The notes under the pieces are model-generated. The model did not search any database and was not told where the DNA came from. It saw only the letters and a program-made list of their open reading frames with translations. Positions 10,650 to 22,129 of a stretch of DNA of 64,000 nt are shown here, in pieces; position 1 is the stretch's first letter, and every line of letters starts with the position of its first letter. This DNA comes from Anaeromyces robustus (lineage: Eukaryota; Neocallimastigomycota; Neocallimastigomycetes; Neocallimastigales; Neocallimastigaceae): contig MCFG01000234.1 in assembly GCA_002104895.1 (NCBI GenBank), positions 45,001-109,000 on the forward strand, given 5' to 3'. The position numbers were made by a program, and so were the translations under genes.

Positions 10650-11723
10650 TATATATTTATATTTATTTTTATCTTTTTATCACATTTTATTATTAAAAAA
10701 ATTATTTCTTTTAAAATAAAATTGTGTTATTCATAATAAACAAATTTATATGATAATGTAAAAAAACTCAAATATTTTTTTTGGTAAAAAAAAAATACAT
10801 GAATATATAAATTCAAAACAAATATTTCATGTTACATATCTATAATAATTCAAATTATTAGTTTATTAATTATATTTTATTAATAAACAACAATTATTAA
10901 TAAAATAGTCATTAGAAATGGAATTTTTTTTGTAAAAAAATAAGATTTTAACAATAAAAAAGAAATAAAAAAAAATTAAGTATTATAAATATATAAATTA
11001 ATGTCAATTTTTGATTTTATTATATAATATAAATAAAAAAGTAATATATAAATAAAAAAGTGAAAAAAATGCTTATTATTTTATTTTTATTATACATAAC
11101 ATTATTCAAATCATGATAGTTTTGTTTTATTATTTCTTTTATAAAATATTGAATAATTTTAAATAATTTTAATTAATTATTTATTTAATAATAATATTTT
11201 TCTTTCTTTTCATATTATATGTTAATATATATGTATGACAAAGGATCTTTCTATTAACTATCTTCAGGAATAAAGAATAAAGAATAAATATTTTTTGTTA
11301 CAAAATTTAATTCTTTTGTAAAAATATATTTTATAAGAAAAAAACAAAACAAAACAGAAAAAAACCAAACAAAAAAACAAAAAAAATTGTTTTAATATAT
11401 AAATACACATAAATATGTTTATTATGCATAATACAATTTTATTTTACATTTATTTACATTAATTACATAAGTACAATTTTTTTTTTAACTTAATAATATT
11501 TTAATATTTTAATTAACATAAATACTGTATTAAGTGTAATTACAATATTTTTTTATAATATTCATATAGTAATAATTTAATTATATCAATATTATATTAT
11601 AGTAATTACAAAATATATTTAATAATTATATATATATTATTTATATAATAATGATTAATAATATAAAATAATCTTATATTATTTTATATTTTTATTCATT
11701 AATTATAAATATTTTTTAATTCA
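10650..11723. other. Intergenic region between convergent copies D and E
   Basis: It contains one dispersed-repeat unit (anchor near 10905) and an A-rich stretch with CAAAACA motifs at about 11340-11390. The 3' flank of copy E, with the family's conserved TACTGTATTAAGTGTAATTAC block, lies near 11525. No coding sequence is recognised. Confidence 0.55.
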
Positions 11724-12263
11724 TTATAAACTACCAATTAAGCAAACTTCATATTTCACAACAGCTGCTACAGCACTTATTGGAGAGAACATAACTTTAG
11801 AAATAAGCTTTATAATAGAAAAGGCACCATCAACTTCAGTAGTAAGTTTATCAAGATCTGCACCTGTAGCTTTTTTGAAACACTTTTTTTCTCCTTCACT
11901 AATAGCAACAACATCAGGACCACATTCACATTGACAATTACCAGCTATTTGACAATTACAACGACATGGGTCTTTTCGACGTTGTAATCCATTTTTGTTT
12001 TTTAAAATATTTTCATCATCAAAGAGATGAGTGATAACCGATTTCATAACTAAAGAATCTTTAATAGGTAAAGATAGATCATTAATTAAGGTTTCCATAT
12101 CTTGGATCATGTAATCAACAGGAATATTCAAATTATCCAATAATTCAAATACAGTTTTCCATGAAGAATTAATTTCTTTATCATTAAAAGATAAATCAAT
12201 ACTTTTACTAAAGACACAAGATAATAAAGTGAGAATAGCTAAAACAAAAGATAATAATTTCTT
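11724..12263 (-). pseudogene. Copy E of the Cys-rich family: open frame, start ATG replaced by AAG
   Basis: The frame is open over 179 codons and aligns end to end with copy B, including the leader-like KKLLSFVLAILTLLSCVFS. The initiator position reads AAG instead of ATG. The first in-frame ATG comes only at DYMIQDME, about residue 51, beyond the signal peptide. The cluster is CRCNCQIAGNCQCECG; the dibasic site is reduced to RRK and the following DE is changed to DP. The C-terminus is close to copy B (KYEVCLIGSL). The TATA box is retained 135 bp upstream. Either a recent loss of function or use of a non-AUG start; I favour a pseudogene. Confidence 0.65.
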
Positions 12264-12398
12264 TTTTTTCAGGTTTAATTTTTTAAATAGTTTTAGTTTT
12301 CAAAGAAGTTATTACTAGAAAGTTGTATTAAAGCTTATTTATTTATTGAAATCTTTATGATTTTCTAATTATCGATTAAAAGAAGGAAAAAACCTGTC

Positions 12399-12407
12399 CT
12401 ATTTATA
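12399..12407 (-). promoter_or_regulatory. TATA box of copy E
   Basis: TATAAATAG on the minus strand, within the same CCTGTCCTATTTATA context as copy B. Confidence 0.55.
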
Positions 12408-12689
12408 TTTTTTTTATTTCAATTAACATTAATGTTAATTAAATAATATCTAATATAATAATATATTATTCTATCTAATAAATTATAAAATTGTTTAAAT
12501 AATTTTTTATATAAAGATTATATAATTACTTTGAATGAAATAACAATATTAAAAAAAGACAATATTTATTTTATTAATTATTTGATTAAATATAATATAT
12601 TTTAAATATTTAATTTTTTCATTTCTTCTTTTTTTTTTTCATTTTCCTTTTTTTTTACATAATTCATTTAATATATTTTTAATAAAAAA

Positions 12690-13610
12690 ATTAAAACTCA
12701 ATTATTTTTTTTGATAACAAAAGATAAATATAATAAAAAGAAAAAGAACAAAATAAATATTTAATGTTATTTTATATATATAATAATAGTTTAAATTAGT
12801 AGTTCATAAATTATATTTTATTAATAAATATTACTAATTAATAAATCTATCATTTGAAAATGAAGTCTTTTTTTATGTAATAAAATAAGAAAACATGAAA
12901 AATAGAAATAATTTAATCTACTTATGATTATGTGAAAGAACTTTAATAATTTTTTTGTAACAAAATATAAATAATTACAAAATGAATATTTAATATTATA
13001 CATCTATAATAGTTCAAATGACAAGTTTATTAATTATATTTTATTAATACAATAATAATTATTAATAAATTAGTCATTAGAAACGGATTCTTTTTCTTTT
13101 TCTTTTTTTTTGTATTAAAATAAGAAAAGATGAAGAAATAGAGATAATTTAATTTACTTTTCATAATGTAAAAAAACTCATATTTTTTTGTAACAATTTA
13201 TATATATATATAAATACAAAATACAAAATGAATATTTTATGTTATATATCTATAATAATTCAAATGACTAGTTTATTAATTATATTTTATTAATATATAT
13301 TAATTAATAATAAATTAGTCATTAGAAACAGAATTTTTTTTTTTGTATTAAAATATGAAAATATGATAAAATAGAGATAATTTAATTTACTTTTAATAAT
13401 GTAAAAAAACTCAAATTTTTTTTGTAACAATATATATATAAAATACAAAACACAAAATGAATATTTAATGTTATATATCTATAATAATTGAAATGACTAG
13501 TTAATTAATTATATTTTATTAATATATATTAATATTTAATAAATTAGTCATTAGAAACGGATTCTTTTTTTTTTTTTGTAACAAAATAAGAAAATATGAA
13601 GAAATAAATA
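12690..13610. repeat. Tandem array of the dispersed AT-rich repeat, unit about 225-245 bp
   Basis: Four head-to-tail units are anchored by TTAGTCATTAGAAA-type blocks near 12843, 13068, 13313 and 13543. Each has the same internal order: a TTTATTAATTATATTTTATTAAT block, the anchor, a poly-T, TAAAATAAGAAAATATGAAG, then ACTTTTAATAATGTAAAAAA. Single units of the same sequence lie in both orientations across 2.9-10.9 kb. There is no coding potential; it could be a decayed non-autonomous element or satellite-like DNA. Confidence 0.7.
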
Positions 13611-14095
13611 ATTAATTGAGTTTTAACAACAAGAAAGAAGTAAAAAAATTAAGTAGTTATAAATATATAAAATAATAATATTTTAATTTAATTTTTAATA
13701 ATAAATATAAATAATAATAAGAAATATATAAATTAAAAAGAGAAAAAATGTTTTTTTTTTTTTTTATTTTTATATAACATTATTCAAACAATCATGTTGT
13801 TTTATTTTATTATTTCTTTTATAATTGAAATTATTTAAGATTTAAAAAAAATGTAGAAGAATTTTTAATAATTTTAATTAATAATTAATTAATTATTTAT
13901 TTATTTGTTGTATTTTTCTTTTTGTATTAAATCTGTGTATTAATTATCTTCAGATAAATAATAAAAAATTTATTTGTTAAAAAAGATTATAAAAAAAAAA
14001 ACAAATCATAATATTCTGATTAAATTAATAATTCTTACCAAATATAGATATTTTTTAATTTCATTATTTATATGTATTTTGATTTTTAATATTAA

Positions 14096-14154
<59 letters not shown>

Positions 14155-14765
14155 ACAAACAAACAAACAAATAAATAAATAAATAAATAAATTAACAAAT
14201 AAACACTAAGTAAACACTGACATAATTTAATTATTACTTTTTTAAACAATTTTTGTTTAGCTATTTTTTAAACATTTTTATTTAAAATTTAATATTTAAG
14301 TTTCAAATTTATATTTATACATTTGTATACATCACAATATATTATCAATATCAATTAAAAAAATTTTTTAAACATTTATAAGTTGATAATCATGTAATAA
14401 AAATAACAATAAAAATAAATGTTTTGTTTTTATTTTTAATGTAATCATGAAAAAAAACTAATAAATGTTTAAATGTTTTGTTTTCATTTTTAAACTTTAT
14501 ATTGATATTGATAATATCTTGAGGTTAATACAAATATGTAAATATAATTTAAAATGCAAAGTACGTATTTTAAAAAACAAATTAATAATAAAAATAGTAA
14601 GTTATAAGTTGATAATCATGTAAAAAAAAATTAATAAATGATTAAATGTTTTGTTTTAATTTTTAATATAAAATTTATATATTAATTAAAGTTTATTCTT
14701 TTCATTTTAATTAGATATTTTAAAATTTTAAAACAATTAATATTTTTAATTTATATATAATTTAT
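13611..14765. other. Intergenic AT-rich DNA with (AAAT)n tract
   Basis: Includes a TAAA/CAAA tetranucleotide tract at about 14093-14206. Also present are direct repeats of a block containing AAGTTGATAATCATGTAA (near 14380 and 14605) and ATGTTTTGTTTT (near 14420, 14472 and 14647). No gene is seen. Confidence 0.6.
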
Positions 14766-14890
14766 TGGGGTGCAAGCCCCAGATACTCCGTTCTGATACT
14801 CGTGGTAAAAGGAGACAAAGTAGAAATGTATAAGAAACTAGCAGAACATAACGCTATAAGTTGAGCGGCTGATGGGTACCCATATATTGG
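14766..14890. other. GC-richer structured island, possible RNA or mobile-element end
   Basis: About 125 bp with far more G and C than anything for kilobases around. It starts with a GGGG-TGCAAG-CCCC hairpin. It then holds two distant pairings, CTCC with GGAG and GTTCTG with CAGAAC, and ends with the palindrome TGGGTACCCA. There is no long open frame. It is not a tRNA (no canonical T-loop) and lacks the TPP-riboswitch core. It could be a small structured RNA or the terminus of a retroelement. Strand cannot be decided. Confidence 0.5.
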
Positions 14891-15505
14891 TTTAATTTAT
14901 TTATTTTATTTATGTATAATTCATTAAACCTAATTTAATAGTATTCTTTTACTATAATAACATAATAATAATAAAAATATAAAAAAAATAAATAAAATAT
15001 AATGAATAAAAAATGATAACAAAATTATCATGATTAAAATTCATATTCTTATTATTATATAAAAAAAATATAATAAATAAATAAATAAATAATAAATGAA
15101 TAATAAATAAATAATTAAATAAATAATATATTTTATACTAAAAACATTTTTTTTTTATAATTATTTTTATGATTCATAAAATTTGTTTCAATTAATGATT
15201 AGATAAAATCAATTCTTGTTATTTTAGGGGAAAATTAATTATTAAACTATATTTAAACCTTATTAGTAATAATAAGTAATATATTTATTTTTTTATTTTT
15301 TATTTATTTTTTTTTTTATTTCTTATGTAAATATTTAAAACAGACAATTCATCATATTTTTTATTTATCCAAATATACTATTAAAAATTAATTTAGTATT
15401 TTGGGTCAAAATATTCTTTTATGTCCAGAATTCTAATTATTTGTTTTATATATGGTATAAATATTAGTATTTATTCATTTTATCAAAAATTAAATAAAAA
15501 AAAGT

Positions 15506-15558
15506 AAAAATATTTTATTAGAATAATTAATTTATAATTATTCTAATAAAATATTTTT
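15506..15558. other. Perfect 24-bp inverted repeat with 5-nt loop
   Basis: The 5' arm spans 15506-15529 and its exact reverse complement spans 15535-15558. Even in AT-rich DNA a perfect 24-bp pairing with TTAGAATAATTA complexity is notable. Its 3' arm is also the start of the adjacent tandem duplication. Confidence 0.75.
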
Positions 15559-15690
15559 ATTAATTCTATATATTTTTTTTTACTTATATATTAACATAAT
15601 AATTATATAAATTATAATTATTCTAATAAAATATTTTTATTAATTCTATATATTTTTTTTTACTTATATATTAACATAATAATTATATAG
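15532..15690. repeat. Perfect 80-bp tandem duplication
   Basis: The sequence from TTCTAATAAAATATTTTTAT through ATTAACATAATAATTATAT occurs at 15541 and again, unchanged, at 15621. The absence of differences implies a recent event. Confidence 0.85.
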
Positions 15691-17026
15691 TCTTATTATG
15701 TCCTTTTTTTTCAATGTTTTTTTTTTTTAATAAAAATAAATAATATACATACTATAGATATAAATAATTAAATAATTAAAATATTAAATAAATAATTTCC
15801 AAATAAATATATAAATTTATTAATTAATAAATGAATGAATAAATATATTTAATAGATTAAAATATATTTTAATAAAAATTTAAAAGTCATGTTAAATCTT
15901 TATCTTTTTTTATAATTTTATTATATTATTATTAAAATTATTGAATAATAACAGAAATTTTTTCCTTTATTATTCTGTTATTTTCTTTTATTATTTACTC
16001 ACTTTTTTTTAGTTTTTATTTACCTAATTTTTAAGTATTAGCTCTCTTTTAAATAATTTGCTTTACTTTTTATAACCTCAATATTTTATAAAAGATATAT
16101 GTTCCACCTCTTTTTTAACTTCTAATTTATTATTAATTAAAATTTAATATTAAAATAAATAAAATAAAATAAATAAAATTATAAATTTTTAATTCATTTT
16201 TAATCTATTTGATAATAAAAATAATAATGATTTAAAGTAACCTTTAAAAATATTTCAAATTATTTTTATTAATAAAACTTGATTATTAATATATATACAT
16301 ATATAACAGTTGAATAATTTTATAAAATTTATCAATAAATATATGATAAGAAATAAATAAATATGAGTATGTATTAAAATATTTTATAAAATTCTTTATA
16401 ATGAAAATAATGAAAGTTTATTGTTTATTAATTTATGATTATTTAATACATAAATTAGTATATTAATTTTTTTTATTAATAATTAATGAATATTTTTTCT
16501 TATTAGTATATTTATATTTTGATTTTATTTATAATACAAAATATTTTTTATTATAAATAAAATCAAAATATAATACAAAAAAAAAAAAAAAAACAGTTTA
16601 AAAGAAAAATATACTTTTTATATGTTTATAGGTTTTATGTTTAAGAATTTCATTATTATAAAATTATAATTTAAATTTATTTTATACATCCACAAATAAA
16701 CAAACTTTATTTAGTACAATTTTCAACTTTATATTGCTAGTATATTTTTATTATACATTCCATATACAAGATCTTTTCTTGTGTTCAATTGTTTTATTAT
16801 AATTCTTATTATTATAATACTTATTATTATTATTATTATATTTATTAAGCAGTATTTTTATTTTATTAATATTTTTTAAAGTAATAACTTTCATTTTTAA
16901 TTGTATCATTTTGAGTTTTTTTTATTAAATTTCAATAATTTCAATCTCTACATTGTTATCAATGCTTTTCATTATAATATATATCAAATGTTATATTTTA
17001 TTTGTTTTATTATATATAAAATATTC

Positions 17027-17065
<39 letters not shown>

Positions 17066-17656
17066 TATGTTTTACATAAAAATTGAAATCAAATTTATTA
17101 ATTTCATTTTATTAAGTTTGATTGTTTGATTTTCTTTTTTATTATTACATTTGTTTTATATGCTATATAATTATCATATGAAATGTAGTATTAATATTAT
17201 AAAATGTTCAATATAAAAATTTACATTATTTATTTATTTTTTTAAATTATTTATAATTAAAAGTAAAAAATTATTTAGAAAAAACAAAGCTAAATTTTAT
17301 TAATAATAATAGTAATTATTTTTATTAATTATATTTTAGACTTAATTATTAGTAATTAAAAAATTAAAAATGAAACTAGACCATAATTGAAGCTTTAGAA
17401 TAAATAGAAACAGAGAATTTAACAAAGCTTTAACTGGAATATTATAATTTATAAAAATATAATAATTTATAAAAATATTATAAGAATTTATAACAAAAAA
17501 TTTGTTAAATAAAGAAAATCTTTAAATAAATCATTTTTTTTTCACTAATTTCTGTAAAATGAGTTTTTTTTAAAAAAAAATAAATGATATAAATTATATT
17601 AAAATAAATATATATTTATTATTATTATAAATTATTATTATTATTATTCATTATTA

Positions 17657-17730
<74 letters not shown>

Positions 17731-19365
17731 AAAATGATAATGATAATGAAAGAATTCTATCATAAATAAAATTAATATAATTGAACAAATAAATATTAAT
17801 ATTAATTTTTTTTTTTAATATTAAAAATAAATGAATAAATAGCAAATAAAGAAATAAATAAAATTATAAAATTATGTTTAATTTATAATGGCAGTAAAAT
17901 ATATAAAAAATAAATTAAAAAAAAATGGTAATTGGTTACAAATTAAAAATTTTAGATTAATGAAAATTGAGTTTAATTTCCAATAGAAATAAAGTATTTA
18001 AAGTATTTAAAGTTTTTTATGTGTTATGTTACGTATTATTATATAATATGTAATTATTCATTGTTGATTTTATTCGTCATAAGTATATTTTCTCATTAAT
18101 ACTATTGTAATTGTATTTTTTGTATGTGTACCACGATCTACGATCTACATTATAACTGATAGTATTTATAAAGATAATTTTTAATTAAAAAATAAAATAA
18201 AAAATTCATTTATAATTTCCTAATACTTGTTGTTGATCTGGTATTACTTGGTGTTACTAATGTTAAGATATAAATAATGTTATAAAAATAATAAAAAACA
18301 TATAGTTATTATATTTATTACATATATAGAATTATATAATTTATGGAAATTTATAAAATTTTTTTGTTATCATTTATTCTTAATAAATTGTAAATCTTAT
18401 ATAATATATATTATTTATTAATTATTGGTTATTAATTATCATTACATGTAAAAAATAACAAAAAATAAAAATAAAAATAAAAAAAATCTTTATCACCTTG
18501 TATTTAATTTTCATATTTTGAAAATATTATTAAATAAAGTTGACAAAATACACAAAAAAATCAAAAAATAAAATATGAAAGATTAATATCCTCTTTTTAA
18601 ACTTAAAAAATGAAAATATTATAAAAAATTAATTAATATTTATTAATATTTTACTATTTAACATATTAATTATTAAATGATAATAATAAAAAGTATTGGT
18701 AAACTAAAATATAATGATAAAAAATAAAATACCTATTAATTTTTGTAATTACTTATAAACTAATATTATTTTTATTAATACAATAAAATATTAATTTTGT
18801 CTTTTCAATACTAATAATATTTTGTTTGAAAATAAATGACATTAACATCAAATAAATAATAAAAAAAAAGAGAGTATTATAATTATTTATTATATAAAAA
18901 AATCAAAGTAATCCTTTAAAAGAAATAAATCCACTTAATCCAATTCTTCAATTTGTTTAATTGTTAAAAAAAAAAAAAATTCATTATATTAAATTTATTA
19001 CATTATATTACATTTTAATTAAATTTTTTATCTATTTATTTATTTATTTATTTATTTATCCAATTTAATTTATATATAAGGAATTATATTGTTTGATATT
19101 TATTACACATAAATTATAATAAATACAATGATTTATTATTAAATAATAACATATTAAAATATATAATATAAAATATATATTTTATATATTTTCATTAATC
19201 ATTTAAATATATAATAATTAAAGTTAAAAAATTAATTTAAAAAAGAAAAACTTTAAATATGAAAAGATAAAAAAAATAGAATAGAAAAACATTTTTTAAT
19301 ATAAATTTGTGTATCATTTATCGAATATCTTTGTTTATGTATTACAGAAAAAAAAATTTTTTTAT

Positions 19366-19374
19366 TATAAATAG
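19366..19374 (+). promoter_or_regulatory. TATA box of GH3 copy 1, displaced close to the coding start
   Basis: TATAAATAG lies only 22 bp before the codon aligned with the start codon of the other GH3 copies; in copy 2 the gap is 83 bp. A start site 25-30 bp downstream of this box would fall at or inside the signal-peptide codons. Confidence 0.5.
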
Positions 19375-19396
19375 ACTGATATTTCCATTAGGATAA

Positions 19397-22129
19397 ATAA
19401 AGTTTTTCTATATAATTTTAACTTCCTTAATAATTCTTAATTTGGTATATGCTGTCCCACTTCAAAAAGATGGTAAATATATTATTAATTAATTACAATA
19501 AATAATGATATAACTTAAATTTATTATCTTTATGGTTTTATTTTATCATTAAAAATAATTAAAATAAATAAATATTTTAATACACTTATTTAACATTTAT
19601 AAATTATTATAAATTATTATAAATTATAAATATAAATATAAACATAAATATAAATATAAATATAAAATTATATTTTGTAAATAACAATTATAAGATAATG
19701 TATCTAATAATCCTATTAGATATTCAGGGGATGAAATATATCCATATGAAAAAGAACATATTGAAACTTTAGCTGAATATACAGCTGAATGTACTGTTTT
19801 ATTAAAAAAAAATGGTGATTTCCCTCTTACTAAAAAGGATACTAAAAAAATTTATTTATATGGTAATGCTGTAAGAAAAACTTTAAAAGGTGGTACAGGT
19901 TCTGGTGATGTTAATTTACGTGAATTCGTCAATATTGAAACTGCTTTCACTAATGCAGGTTTTGAAATTTTAACTAAAGATTTCATTGATGCTTATGATG
20001 AAGTTTATGAAAAAGCTAATAAAGAATTCCAAGAAGAATTAAATAATAATGGTGGTGGATTTTTAAATATGGGTGCTATTATGTCTGAACCAGAATATGA
20101 TCTTCCTTACGCTAAAGAAGGCAATGTTGCTATTTATGTTTTAGGTAGAGTTTCAGGCGAAGGTACTGATAGAAAACCAATTAAGGGTGATCTTTTCCTT
20201 ACTGATACTGAAAGAAAAATGATTAATGATTTAGCTAAAGGTTTCAAAAAATTCATGCTTGTTTTAAATACTGGTGGTCCAATTGATTTAACAGGTCTTG
20301 ATGATGTTAAAAACATTTTAATTTTATCTCAACTTGGTGTTAATACTTCTAATACTTTAGTTGATGTTATTACGGGTGCTAAATATCCATCTGGTAAACT
20401 TGCTACTACTTGGACTAAATATGAAGATTATCAAACTATTGGTGATTTTGCTGAAAAAGATGATACTAATTATAAGGAAGGTATTTACGTCGGTTACCGT
20501 TACTTCGATACTGTCAATACTGATGTTATGTATCCATTCGGTTTCGGTTTAGGTTACACTGATTTCGAATTTAATATTGTATCTGCTGAATTACGTGGTG
20601 AAAAATTTGAAGTTAAAACCAATGTTAAAAATATTGGTAAATACAAGGGTAAAGAAGTTATGGAACTTTATTTATCTAAACCAAATACTTCTTTAGATGA
20701 ACCATATCAAATTTTAGTTGGTTTCGCTAAAACTAAAGAGTTAAAACCAAATAAAAAACAAACACTTACTATTAAATTCAAATTATCTGACTTTGCTAGT
20801 TATGATACTAAAACTGCTGCTTACATTTTAGATAAAGGTGATTATGTTGTTCGGGTTGGTAATTCTAGTAGAAATACTAAACCATGTGGTGTTATTAAAG
20901 TTGAATCTAGAATTGATGTTAGAAAAGTTGAAAATAAATTAGGAGATCCAGGTTTTGAAGATTACGTTCCAAAAATAAATAGTAAGAAAGAAGATTTAAG
21001 TAATGTTAAAACATTTACACTAAATGCTAAAAAAGTTAAGAAAGAAATTATTGATTATGATTATTCATATCCAATTGCTAAAGAAGTTAAAGCTTTAACT
21101 CTTGAAGAAAAAGCTAAATTAGTTATTGGTTATTACGTTGATGATTTCATTGGTAGTCTTATTGGTGCAGCTGTTACTACTGTTTCAGGTGCTGCTGCTG
21201 AAACTAATACACTTGATGGTAAATTAAAACCTGTTGTTATGGCTGATGGTCCAGCTGGTGTAAGAATTGCAAAAAGTTATTTCCTTGATAGTGATGGTAA
21301 AGCTCATAATCTTGAAGGTAATTTACCAGAATCTATGATGAGTTTATTACCACCAGAAATGTTACAATTAGTTGATGCTAGTATGCCAAAACCATCAGCA
21401 AATGATACTATTTATCATCAATATGCTTCTGCTATTCCAATTGGTACAGCTCTTGCTCAAAGTTGGAATGAAGAATTTGCTGAAATTTGTGGTGATATTG
21501 TTGGTACTGAAATGGAAATGTTTAGAGTTAATTTATGGCTTGCTCCAGCTTTAAATATTCATAGAAGTATTTTATGTGGTAGAAACTTTGAATATTATTC
21601 TGAAGATCCATTTATTAGTGGTATTATGGCTAGTGCTATTACTAATGGTGTTCAAGAACATAAGAATGCTTTTGTTTCTCTTAAACATTTTGCTGCTAAC
21701 AATCAAGAAACTAATCGTTATCTTAATAGTAGTAATGTATCTGAAAGAGCTATGAGAGAAATTTATTTAAAAGCATTTGAAATGGCTATTAAAGAAGCTG
21801 ATCCAAAAGCTATTATGACATCATTTAATTTACTTAATGGAGTTCACACTAGTGAAAGTAAAGAATTAACTAATGATATTTTAAGACATGAATTTGGATT
21901 TGATGGTCTTGTTATGACTGATTGGGTTATAGCAATGGAAGGTGAATATAAATATCCAAACCCATCTGCTTCTAATGTTATTAAAGCTACTGGTGATATT
22001 TTCATGCCAGGATCTCAAGCTGATTATGAAAATGTTCTTGAAGCTATTAAAAATAAAACATTATCTATGAAAGAATTAGAAATGAGTGCAACTAGAATTT
22101 ATGAATTATCTAAGGAAATTGAAAATTAA
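19397..22129 (+). CDS. GH3 beta-glucosidase copy 1, permuted domains, initiator ATG missing
   Basis: Two exons: 19397-19472 (76 nt) and 19695-22129, joined by a 222-nt GT-AG phase-1 intron, give an 836-codon open frame. Exon 1 aligns with the signal peptide of copies 2 and 3 but begins ATA-AAG-TTT instead of ATG-AAG-TTT, with TAA directly upstream. The order is GH3_C (VLLKKNGDFPL; candidate acid/base Glu about 181 in SGEGTDRK), an FnIII-like domain, then GH3_N (KHFAANNQE; nucleophile Asp about 768 in VMTDW). It would hydrolyse terminal beta-D-glucose from cello-oligosaccharides. No dockerin or CBM. The first in-frame ATG is 20069, which would drop the secretion signal and about 150 residues. 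It is either a fresh pseudogene or translated from a non-AUG start. It also lacks the E/N-rich linker of the other copies. Confidence 0.75.
19473..19694 (+). other. Intron of GH3 copy 1
   Basis: Begins GTAAAT and ends TTATAAG, phase 1, at exactly the same codon position as in copies 2 and 3. At 222 nt it is about twice their length and contains a TAAATATAAA-type repeat. Splicing restores the frame that aligns with the paralogues. Confidence 0.7.

Larger units (their letters stand above)
14900..19365. other. Long gene-poor AT-rich region
   Basis: No credible gene in about 4.5 kb. Features are the hairpin and tandem duplication at 15506-15690, an (ATTT)n run near 17035-17066, an (ATT)n tract at 17650-17730 and another (ATTT)n near 19035. 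Short frames here are translated microsatellites. Confidence 0.6.

Noticed and set aside
12690-13610. CRISPR-like impression from regularly spaced repeats
   Set aside because: Units are 225-245 bp and similar throughout, without short direct repeats separated by unique spacers; the genome is eukaryotic.
14766-14890. TPP riboswitch or tRNA
   Set aside because: GGGGTGC resembles a TPP helix start, but the CUGAGA core and second conserved arm are absent; the T-loop-like GGGGTGCAAGCCCC has the wrong loop length for a tRNA.
17654-17845. Frame ending in poly-Asn
   Set aside because: Translated ATT microsatellite plus T-rich flank.
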